64,000 nt of DNA from Amycolatopsis acidicola (lineage in GTDB: Bacteria; Actinomycetota; Actinomycetes; Mycobacteriales; Pseudonocardiaceae), in contig NZ_VMNW02000012.1 in NCBI RefSeq assembly GCF_007713735.2, forward strand, positions 80,544-144,543. The letters run 5' to 3'. The notes beneath the pieces were generated by a model, which worked only from the letters and a program-made list of their open reading frames with translations, was not told the origin of the DNA and did not search any database. This document shows positions 15,749 through 24,605 of the stretch, piece after piece. Numbering within the stretch: position 1 is the stretch's first letter; every line of letters begins with the position of its first letter. Both the position numbers and the translations under genes were made by a program.

Positions 15749-17021
15749 CCCGCTGAGTCCCGTGCGCTTCAGGGGATTTCGCGCGTTCGCGGGTTTCCGG
15801 CATCCCCACCACCACGATCAGCAGCGCGATCGCCGCTACCACAGTGATGTAGACGCCGGGCGCGAGCTTCCCGAAGCGCTCCGTGAGTAGCGCGCCCACG
15901 ATCGGCGCTGTGCCGCCGAAAACGGCATAGGCGATGTTGTAGGCGAGCGCCGTGCTGGTGGCGCGCACCCGGGGCGAGACGAGCTCCACCGCAGTGATCG
16001 TCGCCGCCATGGCGACCACCGCGGCCGGGATGGCCAGCAGGACCTCGGCGGCCACTGTGGACACCAGCGTGCCGCCCCGCGCGAGGACATACGCCGGAAC
16101 CGAACCGCCGACCGCGAAGGCCACTCCGGTGATCAGCAGAGGTTTCCGCCCGAACCGGTCCGCGAGTGCACCGGTGACAACGGAAAGAGCGGTACAGGGC
16201 AGCAGCGCGACGCCCCCGGCCACCAGCACCGTGGTCCCGCCGACGCCGCCGGTGGTCATGAGATAGGTGGGCAGGTAGCCCAGCAGATTGTGCACCACCA
16301 CGGCGAGCAGCGCGAAAACCGCGAACAGCAGGAAGAAGACCCGCCAGTCACGGAACGACTCCCTGACCGGCGCCGCCGAGGTTTCGCCGCGGGCTTCCAG
16401 CGCCCGGAAAGTGCTGGTTTCTTCGAGCCGCAGGCGCATGTAGAGCCCGACCAGCGCCATGAGGCCCCCGAACAGGAAGGCGAGCCGCCACGTCCACTCC
16501 GCGTAAGCCGCGGGCGACGCCAGTTTCAGCACGAGCAGCGCGAACGTGGCGAGCGCCGAGCCGATGAAGGTCGCGCTTCCGACGGTGCTGATCCACAACC
16601 CGCGCTTACCCGCGGGCGCTTGCTCCATCACGTAGGAGGCGGCACTCGTGTACTCGGCCCCCATCGAGATTCCCTGCGCCAGCCGGCAACAGATCAGCAA
16701 CACCGGCGCCAGCGCTCCCACCTGGGCGTAGCCGGGCAGCAGCGCGATCGCGACCGTGGACACCGCCATGATCAGGACCACTGTGGACAGTGCCGTGCGA
16801 CGGCCGAGCCGGTCGCCGATGCCGCCGAACACGGCGGCGCCGAGCGGGCGCACCACGAAGGCGATGCCATAGACCGCCAGCGTGGACAGGATCGCCATGG
16901 TCTGGTTCCCGGCGGGGAAGAAGTGCCGGGCGATGATCGTCGCCGAAGATCCGTAGATGACGAAGTCGTAGGACTCCACCGCGTGCCCGAACATCGCGGC
17001 GCCGAGGATTTTCTTCCGCAT
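15738..17021 (-). CDS. MFS transporter, MHS (ProP/ShiA-like) family
   Basis: 427 aa, 12 membrane helices. MHS marks are GHAVESYDFVIYGSSA in helix 1, GGIGDRLGRRTAL (motif A), and AQGISMGAEYTSAASYVMEQAP between helices 4 and 5. The family imports carboxylates, betaines or amino-acid-like solutes with protons. ATG 17021 is preferred to GTG 17024 because GGAG then lies 5 nt upstream instead of 2. It is downstream of the imidase-like gene on the same strand with a 42-bp gap, so it probably brings in that enzyme's substrate. A relic of a second copy's C-terminus lies at 15611-15664. Confidence 0.88.
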   Translation of the reverse strand: MRKKILGAAMFGHAVESYDFVIYGSSATIIARHFFPAGNQTMAILSTLAVYGIAFVVRPLGAAVFGGIGDRLGRRTALSTVVLIMAVSTVAIALLPGYAQVGALAPVLLICCRLAQGISMGAEYTSAASYVMEQAPAGKRGLWISTVGSATFIGSALATFALLVLKLASPAAYAEWTWRLAFLFGGLMALVGLYMRLRLEETSTFRALEARGETSAAPVRESFRDWRVFFLLFAVFALLAVVVHNLLGYLPTYLMTTGGVGGTTVLVAGGVALLPCTALSVVTGALADRFGRKPLLITGVAFAVGGSVPAYVLARGGTLVSTVAAEVLLAIPAAVVAMAATITAVELVSPRVRATSTALAYNIAYAVFGGTAPIVGALLTERFGKLAPGVYITVVAAIALLIVVVGMPETRERAKSPEAHGTQRVRR

Positions 17022-17063
17022 CACAGCTCCATCCGAGAGGGGGCACTGCCGTACTGAAAGCGT

Positions 17064-17948
17064 TCACCCCGCCGAGACGTACGCGGCGAGCTGGGCGTGG
17101 GTGGCGAACCAGACGTCGCCGCGCGAGGCGATGTGTTCGAGCAGTTCGGTGAGGATCGCGACGCGGGACCGGTGCCCGATGCAATGCGGATGCATCGTGA
17201 GCTGGAAGACGCCGCCTTCCGCGTAGGCGACGTCGAACTCGTCGCGCCAGAGCGAGAGCACCCCGCGCGGGGTGGTGTACGGCCGCAGCGAACTGAACCG
17301 GTCCATCGCGAAATACGCCATGTCGTCCCGGATCCACTCGACCGGAACCTCGACCAGCCCGGTCGGTTCCCCGTCGGCGAGGATCTCGTAGCAGTCGTCA
17401 TCGGCCATCAGCGACGAGTCGTAGGCCAGCCCCAGCTCACGCACGATGTCCAGCGTGTGAGCCGAAAAGTCCCACGAAGGCGTGCGGATGCCGGCCGGGC
17501 GCGTTCCGGCGAGGCGTTCCAGCGTGTCCGCCGCCCGCAACGCCAGGTCGCGTTCGGCCTCGGCGGGCAGCAGGGTGTTGCGCTCGTGGATCCAGCCGTG
17601 CAGGGCGACCTCGTGTCCGTCGTCCACATAGGACTTCACTTCGCCGTCGTGGAGCAACGCGGACACCGCGGGCACGAAGAACGTCGACGGCGCCTCGAAT
17701 CGCCGGAGCAGATCGAGGATCCGCGGTACGCCGACGCGGGCCCCGTACTCACCCTGGGAAAGCTTGCCGGGCAGCACTTCACCGTCGCGCAGCGCGGGCG
17801 TCTCGTGGTCGGAGTCGAAGGACAGCGCCACGGCCACCTTCGCGCCGCCGGGCCAGGATTCCGGCCGCAGTGGACGTCCGGCGCGAACCCGTTCGACGTG
17901 GCCACGCCAGGTCCGCTCGTCCCACTGCCATGGCTGCTGCTCGGTCAT
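17064..17948 (-). CDS. Polysaccharide-deacetylase-fold hydrolase, PuuE/cyclic imidase-like
   Basis: 294 aa NodB-fold enzyme. Motifs include SFDSDHE near residue 45 (Asp/metal), HEVALHGWIHERN near 113 (His ligands), RTPSWDFS near 155 and FQLTMHPHCIGHRSR near 245. This pattern belongs to the PuuE allantoinase, HpPgdA and cyclic-imide hydrolase group rather than to peptidoglycan deacetylases; there is no signal peptide. ATG 17948 is chosen over 17960 because GGAGGGG lies directly upstream of it. With a neighbouring amidase and importer, ring opening of a cyclic imide followed by half-amide hydrolysis is plausible. Confidence 0.82.
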   Translation of the reverse strand: MTEQQPWQWDERTWRGHVERVRAGRPLRPESWPGGAKVAVALSFDSDHETPALRDGEVLPGKLSQGEYGARVGVPRILDLLRRFEAPSTFFVPAVSALLHDGEVKSYVDDGHEVALHGWIHERNTLLPAEAERDLALRAADTLERLAGTRPAGIRTPSWDFSAHTLDIVRELGLAYDSSLMADDDCYEILADGEPTGLVEVPVEWIRDDMAYFAMDRFSSLRPYTTPRGVLSLWRDEFDVAYAEGGVFQLTMHPHCIGHRSRVAILTELLEHIASRGDVWFATHAQLAAYVSAG

Positions 17949-17964
17949 CGACCCCTCCATGTTT

Positions 17965-17994
17965 CGGAATACAGCACGCTGTGCCGGAGTGTAG
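17965..17994. promoter_or_regulatory. Candidate operator upstream of the imidase-like gene
   Basis: ACAGCACGCTGT (17971-17982) is a palindrome with 5-bp arms. The longer ATACAGCACGCTGTGCCG matches 13 of 18 positions of ATGATGCACGTCGTGCCG before the amidase gene (14085-14102). A common regulator for the two transcription units is likely; which one is not shown. Confidence 0.45.
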
Positions 17995-18003
17995 ACCGGA
18001 CGG

Positions 18004-18483
18004 TCATCCCTCCGCCACCCGCCGCAGCAAGGGCGTGATGCGGTAGTCGACGAGCTGCCGCATGACCAGCGCGGTGTTGGTGCGCTCCACGTCCGGGACG
18101 GCCAGGATCTGGCCGGCGATCCGGTAGAGGTCCTCGGCGTCGGTCGCCACCACGTGCACGAGCACGTCGGCGGCCCCGGAGACGCCGTGCACCTGCAGGA
18201 CTTCCGGGATCCCGGCGAGTGCCCCGGAGACCTCGTCCAACCGGGACTGCCGGACCGTGGTGGTGATGAAGGCGCTCAGCGGATAGCCGAGCGCGGCGGG
18301 ATTGACGCGCCGCTCTGGCGAGCCGAGTGCTCCGTTCTGTTCCATGCGCGTCAGGCGCGCGTGGGCGGTGTTGCGCGCGACGCCCACCTCGTCGGCCAGC
18401 GCGACCGTCGTGGCGCGTGGATTTTCGTTGACCTTCAGGAGGATTCGGGCGTCGATCTCGTCGATGGCCGGGTCGCTGGGCAT
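18004..18483 (-). CDS. Lrp/AsnC-family regulator
   Basis: 159 aa. An N-terminal helix-turn-helix (IDEIDARILLKVNENPRATT then VALADEVGVARNTAHARLTRM) is followed by a RAM ligand domain (TTTVRQSRLDEVSGALAGIP, VHGVSGAADVLVHVVATDAE). ATG at 18483 has a purine-rich SD (AAAGGTGAG). It is divergent from the E1 enzyme gene 130 bp away. In Pseudomonas an Lrp protein, MdeR, lies beside mdeB, which encodes a related E1, and activates it; the same logic is likely here. The nearby imidase-like gene shares its strand but has its own promoter region. Confidence 0.9.
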   Translation of the reverse strand: MPSDPAIDEIDARILLKVNENPRATTVALADEVGVARNTAHARLTRMEQNGALGSPERRVNPAALGYPLSAFITTTVRQSRLDEVSGALAGIPEVLQVHGVSGAADVLVHVVATDAEDLYRIAGQILAVPDVERTNTALVMRQLVDYRITPLLRRVAEG

Positions 18484-18519
18484 CCTGCTCACCTTTCTCG
18501 GGGGTGTGTCGGCGCGTCC

Positions 18520-18534
18520 TGCGCAGTCTGCGCA
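18520..18534. promoter_or_regulatory. Candidate Lrp binding site, repeated TGCGCA
   Basis: Two TGCGCA hexamers (18520-18525 and 18529-18534), each itself a palindrome, lie 9 bp apart and are followed by AT-rich AAATTAT. They sit midway between the divergent Lrp and E1 genes. Symmetric half sites near one helical turn apart fit an Lrp-family site. Confidence 0.5.
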
Positions 18535-18613
18535 AATTATCAGCCCGATATTGAAGATCCGGCCACGAATCCCCTTGACTCGGAAGCATTCGTCACGGAA
18601 GGGAGTTCTCGTC

Positions 18614-20938
18614 ATGAGCAGTCCCGCGCTCAGCCCGCGGTCACTCGGCGCCGGTTTCGAGACGCTGCGTGAGGTCGAGCGGAGGGTGCTCTGGCTCTCC
18701 ACGGCGATCATCCACCACGCCAACCGGGTGCGGCCGAACCCGTCCGGCCTCAAGGTGGGCGGGCACCAGGCCTCCTCGGCGTCGATGGTGTCGATCATGA
18801 CCGCGCTGTGGTTCCGGCAGCTGCGCCCGGAAGACCGGGTTTCGGTCAAACCGCACGCGTCGCCGGTGCTGCATTCGATCAACTACCTGCTCGGCGAGCT
18901 GGACTCGTCCTACCTGACGCGGCTGCGCGAATTCGGTGGCCTGCAAAGCTATCCGAGCCGGAGCAAGGACCCGGACCCGGTGGACTACTCGACCGGTTCG
19001 GTCGGAATCGGGGCCACAGCGCCGATCTGGGGCGCGGTGTCGCGGCGTTACGTCGACGCCCACGGCGGAAGCGCCGGAACCGGGCGGCAGTACTCGCTGA
19101 TCGGTGACGCCGAACTGGACGAGGGCGCGGTCTGGGAGGCGGTGCTGGATCCGGCGGTCGCCGGGCTCGGCGAGCTCGTCTGGATCGTCGACCTGAACCG
19201 GCAGTCGCTGGACCGCGTGGTCCCCGACATCGCCGCGGGCAAGCTGCAGGGCATGTTCACCGCGGCGGGCTGGCAGGTGATCACCCTGAAATACGGGCAG
19301 CTGCTGGAAGAACTGTTCACCCGTCCCGGCGGAATCGAGCTGCGGCAGCGGATCGACGAAATGACCAACCCGGAGTACCAGCGGCTGCTTCGCCGCGATG
19401 GCGCGGAAATCCGGCAGTGGCTGCCCGGCTCCGGGCCCGGCGCGGAACCGATCGCGCGCCTCATCGCCGGGCTCGACGACGACACGCTGGTCGAGGCGGT
19501 CGCCAACCTCGGCGGGCACGACCTCGGCGCGCTGGACGCGGCCTTCGAGTCCATCGACGACACCCGCCCGACCGTCGTTTTCGCTTATACGGTCAAGGGA
19601 TTCGGGCTGGCGACCCAAGGACACCCACAGAACCATTCGGCGCTGCTGACCGGGGGCCAGCTGAACGAACTGGCCGCCCGGCTCGACGCGGACCCGGACG
19701 ATCCGTGGCGGACGTTCCCGGACGGTTCGGCGGCCGGCGCACTGTGCGCGGAGACCGCGAAAAGGTTGCGCCGCCCCGAAACGCCGGCCCAGTCGCCGCC
19801 GTCGCTTCCGGTCGACATCGGCCGCACCCCGTCCGGGACCGCGACGACGCAGGCCGCGTTAGGACGGGCGCTGCTCGACCTGACGCGTGAGGCGCCCGAA
19901 GCGGCCAAGCGGGTGGTGACGGTCAGCCCGGATGTCAGTTCCACGACCAATCTCGGTGGCTGGGTGAACAAGGTCGGCGTCTGGTCGTCCAGCGAGCGTC
20001 CGGACTGGTTCGCCGACGACGCGGAGACGATCCTGCACTGGCGGGAAAAACCGGCCGGGCAGCACATCGAGCTGGGCATCGCCGAGGTCAACCTGGTGAG
20101 CCTGCTCGGGGAGCTGGGCGCCACGTGGAGCCGCTGGGGTGAACCGCTGCTGCCGATCGGGGTGCTCTACGACCCGTTCGTCGAGCGCGCGCTGGAGCCC
20201 TGGTCCTACGGCATCTACGCGGGCGGCCAGTCCATCCTGGTCGGTACTCCGTCCGGGGTGTCGCTGGCGCCGGAAGGGGGCGCGCACCAGTCGATCACGA
20301 CGCCTTCGATCGGCCTGGAACAGCCGGGATGCACGACTTACGAGCCCGCGTTCGCCCTCGACACGGAGTGGATCCTGTTGGCCTGCCTCGCGCGGCTGGG
20401 CAAACCGGGCGGCAGCTCGGCCTATCTGCGGCTGTCGACGCGTCCGGTCGAGCAAGCGCTGGCGGCGGTTCCCGAGGACCCTGCGGCACGGGAACGTCGG
20501 CGGCGCCAGGCCGTGGCCGGGGCCTACGCGCTCCGGCGCCGGGAAGGCGCGAGGGTGACGATCGCCGCGATGGGAGCCGTTGTGCCGCAAGCACTCGCGG
20601 CCGCGGACCGATTGGCGGCGATGGGCACGATCGCCGACGTCCTCTGCGTGACGAGCCCCGACCTGCTCTATCGCGCGGTGCGCGCGCGGCAGGGGCACGA
20701 ACCGGCCGACTCGTGGATCCTGGACCAGGTTTTCCCCGCCGCGCGGGCGAACCCGCTGGTGACTGTCCTGGATGGACACCCGCACACGCTGTCCTTCCTC
20801 GCGACGATCAACCGGGTCCCGACGACCGCGCTCGGCGTGACGCGGTTCGGCCAGTCCGGCTCACTCGAAGACGTCTACCGCCACCACGGCCTCGACGCGG
20901 ACAGTGTCGTCCGCGCGGCACTCGACCTCCTCGGCTGA
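18614..20938 (+). CDS. Homodimeric 2-oxoacid dehydrogenase E1-like enzyme (AceE/MdeB type)
   Basis: 774 aa, thiamine-diphosphate transketolase fold, shorter than AceE (about 890). ATG at 18614 follows AAGGGAG; the longer frame upstream covers the divergent promoter. Landmarks are PNPSGLKVGGHQASS near residue 40, the ThDP/Mg segment GDAELDEGAVWEA near 163 followed by DLNRQSLDR, TVKGFGLATQGHPQNHS near 325, and the Pyr-domain Glu region HIELGIAEVNLVSLLGELG near 485. AceE oxidises pyruvate; MdeB-type members act on 2-oxobutyrate from methionine breakdown. The divergent Lrp gene supports an amino-acid-derived 2-oxo acid. No E2/E3 genes are present. Confidence 0.82.
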   Translation: MSSPALSPRSLGAGFETLREVERRVLWLSTAIIHHANRVRPNPSGLKVGGHQASSASMVSIMTALWFRQLRPEDRVSVKPHASPVLHSINYLLGELDSSYLTRLREFGGLQSYPSRSKDPDPVDYSTGSVGIGATAPIWGAVSRRYVDAHGGSAGTGRQYSLIGDAELDEGAVWEAVLDPAVAGLGELVWIVDLNRQSLDRVVPDIAAGKLQGMFTAAGWQVITLKYGQLLEELFTRPGGIELRQRIDEMTNPEYQRLLRRDGAEIRQWLPGSGPGAEPIARLIAGLDDDTLVEAVANLGGHDLGALDAAFESIDDTRPTVVFAYTVKGFGLATQGHPQNHSALLTGGQLNELAARLDADPDDPWRTFPDGSAAGALCAETAKRLRRPETPAQSPPSLPVDIGRTPSGTATTQAALGRALLDLTREAPEAAKRVVTVSPDVSSTTNLGGWVNKVGVWSSSERPDWFADDAETILHWREKPAGQHIELGIAEVNLVSLLGELGATWSRWGEPLLPIGVLYDPFVERALEPWSYGIYAGGQSILVGTPSGVSLAPEGGAHQSITTPSIGLEQPGCTTYEPAFALDTEWILLACLARLGKPGGSSAYLRLSTRPVEQALAAVPEDPAARERRRRQAVAGAYALRRREGARVTIAAMGAVVPQALAAADRLAAMGTIADVLCVTSPDLLYRAVRARQGHEPADSWILDQVFPAARANPLVTVLDGHPHTLSFLATINRVPTTALGVTRFGQSGSLEDVYRHHGLDADSVVRAALDLLG

Positions 20939-20951
20939 GCCTGTTTCAGCC
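20933..20951. terminator. Short bidirectional terminator hairpin
   Basis: GGCTGA (20933-20938) and TCAGCC (20946-20951) pair around a 7-nt loop. The arms contain the stop codons of both convergent genes. It is short, so only moderately convincing. Confidence 0.45.
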
Positions 20952-21287
20952 CATGCTGTCGATGGCGATCTTCATCGCGAGTACCGAACACAAGATCCCG
21001 CCGACGAGCGTGACCGCCGACCACGCCAGCGCCGGGCCGGGCCGGATCAGGCGGCGCGCCACCAGGTAAACCACCGCGGCGACCACGAAAACGAGCAGCG
21101 GGAACACGAATCCCAGCCAGGAACCCGCGCCCATCAAGATCGCGCAGCCCGCGGTGGCCAGCGCCGTGCCCCGGGGGCGGAAATCCCGGCGGGTGAGCAA
21201 GTACGTGCACAAAACCGGGAGCGCGGTCATGACGACGAGGTAGGACGCGGCGCCGACGGCATCCGGCATCGGTGCGGCACTGGGCAT
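20946..21287 (-). CDS. Small four-helix membrane protein of unknown function
   Basis: 113 aa. Four hydrophobic segments are visible: SYLVVMTALPVLCTYLL, GTALATAGCAILMGAGSWLGF, VFPLLVFVVAAVVYLVA and ALAWSAVTLVGGILCSVLAM. A short RRDFRPRG loop separates the first two. No family is recognised. ATG 21287 is chosen because GGGGAGC lies 8 nt upstream; the longer frame from 21344 has its purine stretch too close. It is convergent to the E1 gene and separate from the MHYT gene. A role cannot be inferred. Confidence 0.6.
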   Translation of the reverse strand: MPSAAPMPDAVGAASYLVVMTALPVLCTYLLTRRDFRPRGTALATAGCAILMGAGSWLGFVFPLLVFVVAAVVYLVARRLIRPGPALAWSAVTLVGGILCSVLAMKIAIDSMG

Positions 21288-21477
21288 ACGCGGCTGCTCC
21301 CCTGGAATCGTGAGTATGGCGGTGATCGCCGAATTCCCGGACATCCCTTTGCCGCCCTACTCCGTTACTTGCTGACGAACACAACATACTTGCCAGTACC
21401 GTTGTGACGCGCGTCCTTCGTCAAGTACGGTCCCCGTCCACAAGGACTCCCGGGGGAGACGGCCGGCATTCCTCGGG

Positions 21478-22263
21478 ATGGGAAAAATGGATCACACGGG
21501 TTCGATGACGGAACTGGGTTTCGGCTGGATCACCCCGGTTCTGTCGTATGTCATGGCGTGCATCGGCAGCGCCCTCGGTCTGCGCTGCATGGTCCGCGCC
21601 CTTTCGGCGAGCGGGCGCGCGCGGCGCAACTGGCTGATCAACGGCGCGATGGCGATCGGCACCGGGATCTGGACCATGCATTTCATCGCGATGCTGGGCT
21701 TCGGCGTCACCGGCACCGGCATCCGCTACGACGTGCCCCTCACCGTGCTGAGCCTGCTGGTCGCGATCGCCGTCGTCGGCATCGGCGTGTTCTTCGTCGG
21801 TTACAGCCGGTCCCGGACGCTTTCGGTGCTGCTCGGCGGGCTGGTCGCCGGGGTGGGTGTGGCGGCGATGCACTACCTCGGAATGGCCGCGATGCGGTTG
21901 TCCGGTGAAGTCGGCTACAACGCCGGCGTGGTCACGCTTTCCGTGGCGATCGCGGTGGCGGCGGCGACGGCAGCGTTGTGGGCGACGCTGACCATCCACG
22001 GCGCGGCTTCCGCCGTCGCGGCGTCGCTGGTGATGGGTCTCGCGGTGAGCGCGATGCACTACACGGGCATGGCGGCGGTGCGCGTGGACGTGCACGCGGC
22101 CCATGAGGCGACTCCGGGTGCGACGCCGATGCAGTTCATCTTCCCGCTGGTGGTGGTGCTCGGCTCGTACCTGTTCCTCACGTCGGCCTTCGTGGCGTTG
22201 TCGCCCGGCGCGCAGGCGATGGCCGCGGCGCCGCGCGACGAGGGCAGGCGGATCGAGCTGTGA
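21478..22263 (+). CDS. MHYT-domain integral membrane sensor protein
   Basis: 261 aa with seven hydrophobic helices. Three MHYT-type motifs lie near membrane edges: MHFIAM near residue 67, MHYLGM near 131 and MHYTGM near 193. The MHYT domain is proposed to bind copper and sense O2, CO or NO. There is no output domain; the C-terminus ends in a short basic tail. It is 50 bp upstream of the conservon histidine kinase gene and probably cotranscribed, so it may be a sensory partner of the Cvn complex. The metal-sensing role is a family proposal, not shown here. Confidence 0.88.
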   Translation: MGKMDHTGSMTELGFGWITPVLSYVMACIGSALGLRCMVRALSASGRARRNWLINGAMAIGTGIWTMHFIAMLGFGVTGTGIRYDVPLTVLSLLVAIAVVGIGVFFVGYSRSRTLSVLLGGLVAGVGVAAMHYLGMAAMRLSGEVGYNAGVVTLSVAIAVAAATAALWATLTIHGAASAVAASLVMGLAVSAMHYTGMAAVRVDVHAAHEATPGATPMQFIFPLVVVLGSYLFLTSAFVALSPGAQAMAAAPRDEGRRIEL

Positions 22264-22313
22264 CCGGATGACGCCGGCCGCCCGAACTGTTCCATTTTCC
22301 CGTAGGAGAAGGC

Positions 22314-24578
22314 ATGTCGCTGCGTGATGGGCTGCCAGGGGCCGGCCTCCGGCCGTCGGCGATCGCCGGCCGGTTGCGCCCGAAACCCGTGCGCGCGAAG
22401 ATCGTCGCGCTGCTCATGGTCCCGGTCGTATCGCTGATGGTGCTGTGGGCGCTGGTGACCGTCCAAACCGTCCAGCAGGCGTGGACTTCGCAGCAGCTGG
22501 AGAAACTCGACACCGGATTGTCCGGCCCGGTGAGCGCGCTGGTGAGCAGCCTGCAGGACGAACGGGCCACCGTTTCCCGGTTCCTGTCGCGGCCGGGCGA
22601 CGCCGATCAGGCCGGCCTCGGAGCCCGTCACGAGCAGACCGAGAAAGCGCTTTCCGCTCTGCGCGACGGGCTGGCACCGGTGGCCGCCGACATCCCGGGC
22701 CTGGCGCCCGAAGTGGACTCGAGGCTCAGCGCGGTCATCGACGACGTCGCCGGGCTGCGGACGGCCCAGGCCGCCATCGCCGACCGGCGTCAGGATTGGC
22801 CCGCCGCGTTCGAAGCCTATTCGGCGGCGATCCGCGACACCTTCGCGGTCGAGAGCGCCCTGCGGCAGATCCAGAACGAGGCGTCCGCGCGCACGGCGTT
22901 GTCGCTCTCGCAGGTCGGTGAGATGCTGGCCCGCCAGGACGCGGTGCTGACCTCCCAGGCCGGCGGGCGGTTGAACGCCGGGGCGTACCGAGTGTTCATC
23001 GATGCGCTGGGCGGCCAGCGGACGCTCAGCGCGGCCGCGCTCGCCGACCTCCCGGAGCCGCATCTGACCGCGTACCGGCAGCTGCTCGGCAGCGAGGAGT
23101 ACCGGTCACTGTCCGCGGTGCAGGACACCGTGGCGGGCGACATTTCGGGCCGCGACACGGCTTCGGCGATCGCCTCCGGTCAGTGGGCGTCCGCGCTCGA
23201 CCCCGTCCTGACCCGGCTCGCCACCGTCCGGTCCGGCCTGGAAACCGCGGCGGGTGCCGACGCCGCCGCAGCAGCCGAATCAGCGCTGACGCGGGGCGCC
23301 GTGATCGTGCTGCTCGGCCTCCTGGCCGTGCTGCTGGCGCTGGTGATTTCGGTCCGGATCGGCCGCGGTCTTGTGGTCGAACTGGTGGGGTTGCGGGATT
23401 CCGCGCTCGAACTCGCGAACCGCACGCTGCCGGGGGCGATGCGGCGGCTGCGCGCGGGCGAGAAGATCGACGTCGATTCGGACGTGCCGCTGGTGACGTC
23501 GGCGGACGGCGAGATCGGCCAGGTCGGCGACGCGCTGAACGCCGTGCGGCGCTCCGCGCTCAACGCCGCCGCGGAACGGGCGGAGCTGCTCACCGGGGTG
23601 TCGGGCGTGTTCGTCACGCTCGCGCGGCGCAGCCAAACCCTGTTGCACCGCCAGCTCAGCCTGCTGGACGAAATGGAGCGGCGCACCGACGCGGCCGACG
23701 ATCTCGAAGACCTGTTCCGCCTCGACCACCTCGCGGCGCGCATGCGGCGGCACGCGGAGGGCCTGATCATCATGTCGGGCGCCACCGCGGGACAGGTGTG
23801 GAGCCAGGCCGTGCCGCTGATGACCGTGGCCCGCGCCGCGGTGGCGGAGGTCGAGCAGTTCCATCGGGTGGAGGTCCGGCGGATGGCCGACGTGTCCGTG
23901 CAGGGCGCCGCCGTCGCCGACCTGCGGCACCTGCTCGCCGAACTCGTCGAAAACGCCACCTCGTTCTCCCCGCCCACCACCACCGTGCTCGTGCACGGCG
24001 AGCAGGTCGGCACCGGGTTCGTCATCGAGATCGAGGACCGCGGCCTCGGCCTGAGCCCGGAAAGCCTGGCGCAGGCCAACATCCGCCTCGCCGAAGCGCA
24101 CCAGCTCGAGCTGTTCGACAGCGACCAGCTCGGGTTTTTCGTCATCAGCAGGCTCGCCCAGCGCCAGGGGATCACGGTGACCCTGCGGCGATCGGCCTAC
24201 GGCGGTACCTCCGCGGTGGTGCTCCTGGCCAACTCCCTGCTGTCGCGGCACGACGAGTTTTCCCCGCACACCGGCACTTTCTCCACGCCCCGCGCCGCAC
24301 TCGCCACCCGGGCGCAGGTTTCGCGGCGGCCGGCCATGATTCCCGCGCGCGACCCCGTGCCCCCGGACCGGCGGCTGCCGGCGGTGCCGGCCGGCGAACC
24401 GGTTTTCGCCGACGACGCGACCGGCGGCCTGCCGCGACGCACGAGACAGGCCAGTCTCGCGCCGGGCCTGCGAAATCCCGGGGACGAGGAGACGGCGCCG
24501 CCGGTCGCCTCGCCCGAGCAGGCCCGCGCGACGATGTCCGCCCTGCAACAGGGATTTCTCCGTGGGCGCAACAGCTGA
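22314..24578 (+). CDS. cvnA: Conservon sensor histidine kinase CvnA with NIT domain
   Basis: 754 aa. A membrane helix at about 28-52 is followed by an extracytoplasmic nitrate/nitrite-sensing-type (NIT) helical domain (about 55-320) and a second helix near 326-348. A HAMP-like stretch leads to the H-box FRLDHLAARMRR with His472. The HATPase domain shows the N-box LAELVENATSFSP near 544 and EDRGLGLS near 576. The last 130 residues are a Pro/Ala/Arg-rich disordered tail. SD TAGGAGAAGG precedes ATG. In Streptomyces, CvnA works with CvnB, C and D as a membrane complex likened to eukaryotic GPCR systems, controlling development or secondary metabolism. Confidence 0.93.
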   Translation: MSLRDGLPGAGLRPSAIAGRLRPKPVRAKIVALLMVPVVSLMVLWALVTVQTVQQAWTSQQLEKLDTGLSGPVSALVSSLQDERATVSRFLSRPGDADQAGLGARHEQTEKALSALRDGLAPVAADIPGLAPEVDSRLSAVIDDVAGLRTAQAAIADRRQDWPAAFEAYSAAIRDTFAVESALRQIQNEASARTALSLSQVGEMLARQDAVLTSQAGGRLNAGAYRVFIDALGGQRTLSAAALADLPEPHLTAYRQLLGSEEYRSLSAVQDTVAGDISGRDTASAIASGQWASALDPVLTRLATVRSGLETAAGADAAAAAESALTRGAVIVLLGLLAVLLALVISVRIGRGLVVELVGLRDSALELANRTLPGAMRRLRAGEKIDVDSDVPLVTSADGEIGQVGDALNAVRRSALNAAAERAELLTGVSGVFVTLARRSQTLLHRQLSLLDEMERRTDAADDLEDLFRLDHLAARMRRHAEGLIIMSGATAGQVWSQAVPLMTVARAAVAEVEQFHRVEVRRMADVSVQGAAVADLRHLLAELVENATSFSPPTTTVLVHGEQVGTGFVIEIEDRGLGLSPESLAQANIRLAEAHQLELFDSDQLGFFVISRLAQRQGITVTLRRSAYGGTSAVVLLANSLLSRHDEFSPHTGTFSTPRAALATRAQVSRRPAMIPARDPVPPDRRLPAVPAGEPVFADDATGGLPRRTRQASLAPGLRNPGDEETAPPVASPEQARATMSALQQGFLRGRNS

Positions 24579-24605
24579 GGCCGCATCGAGGCAAGGAGAG
24601 ATCTG

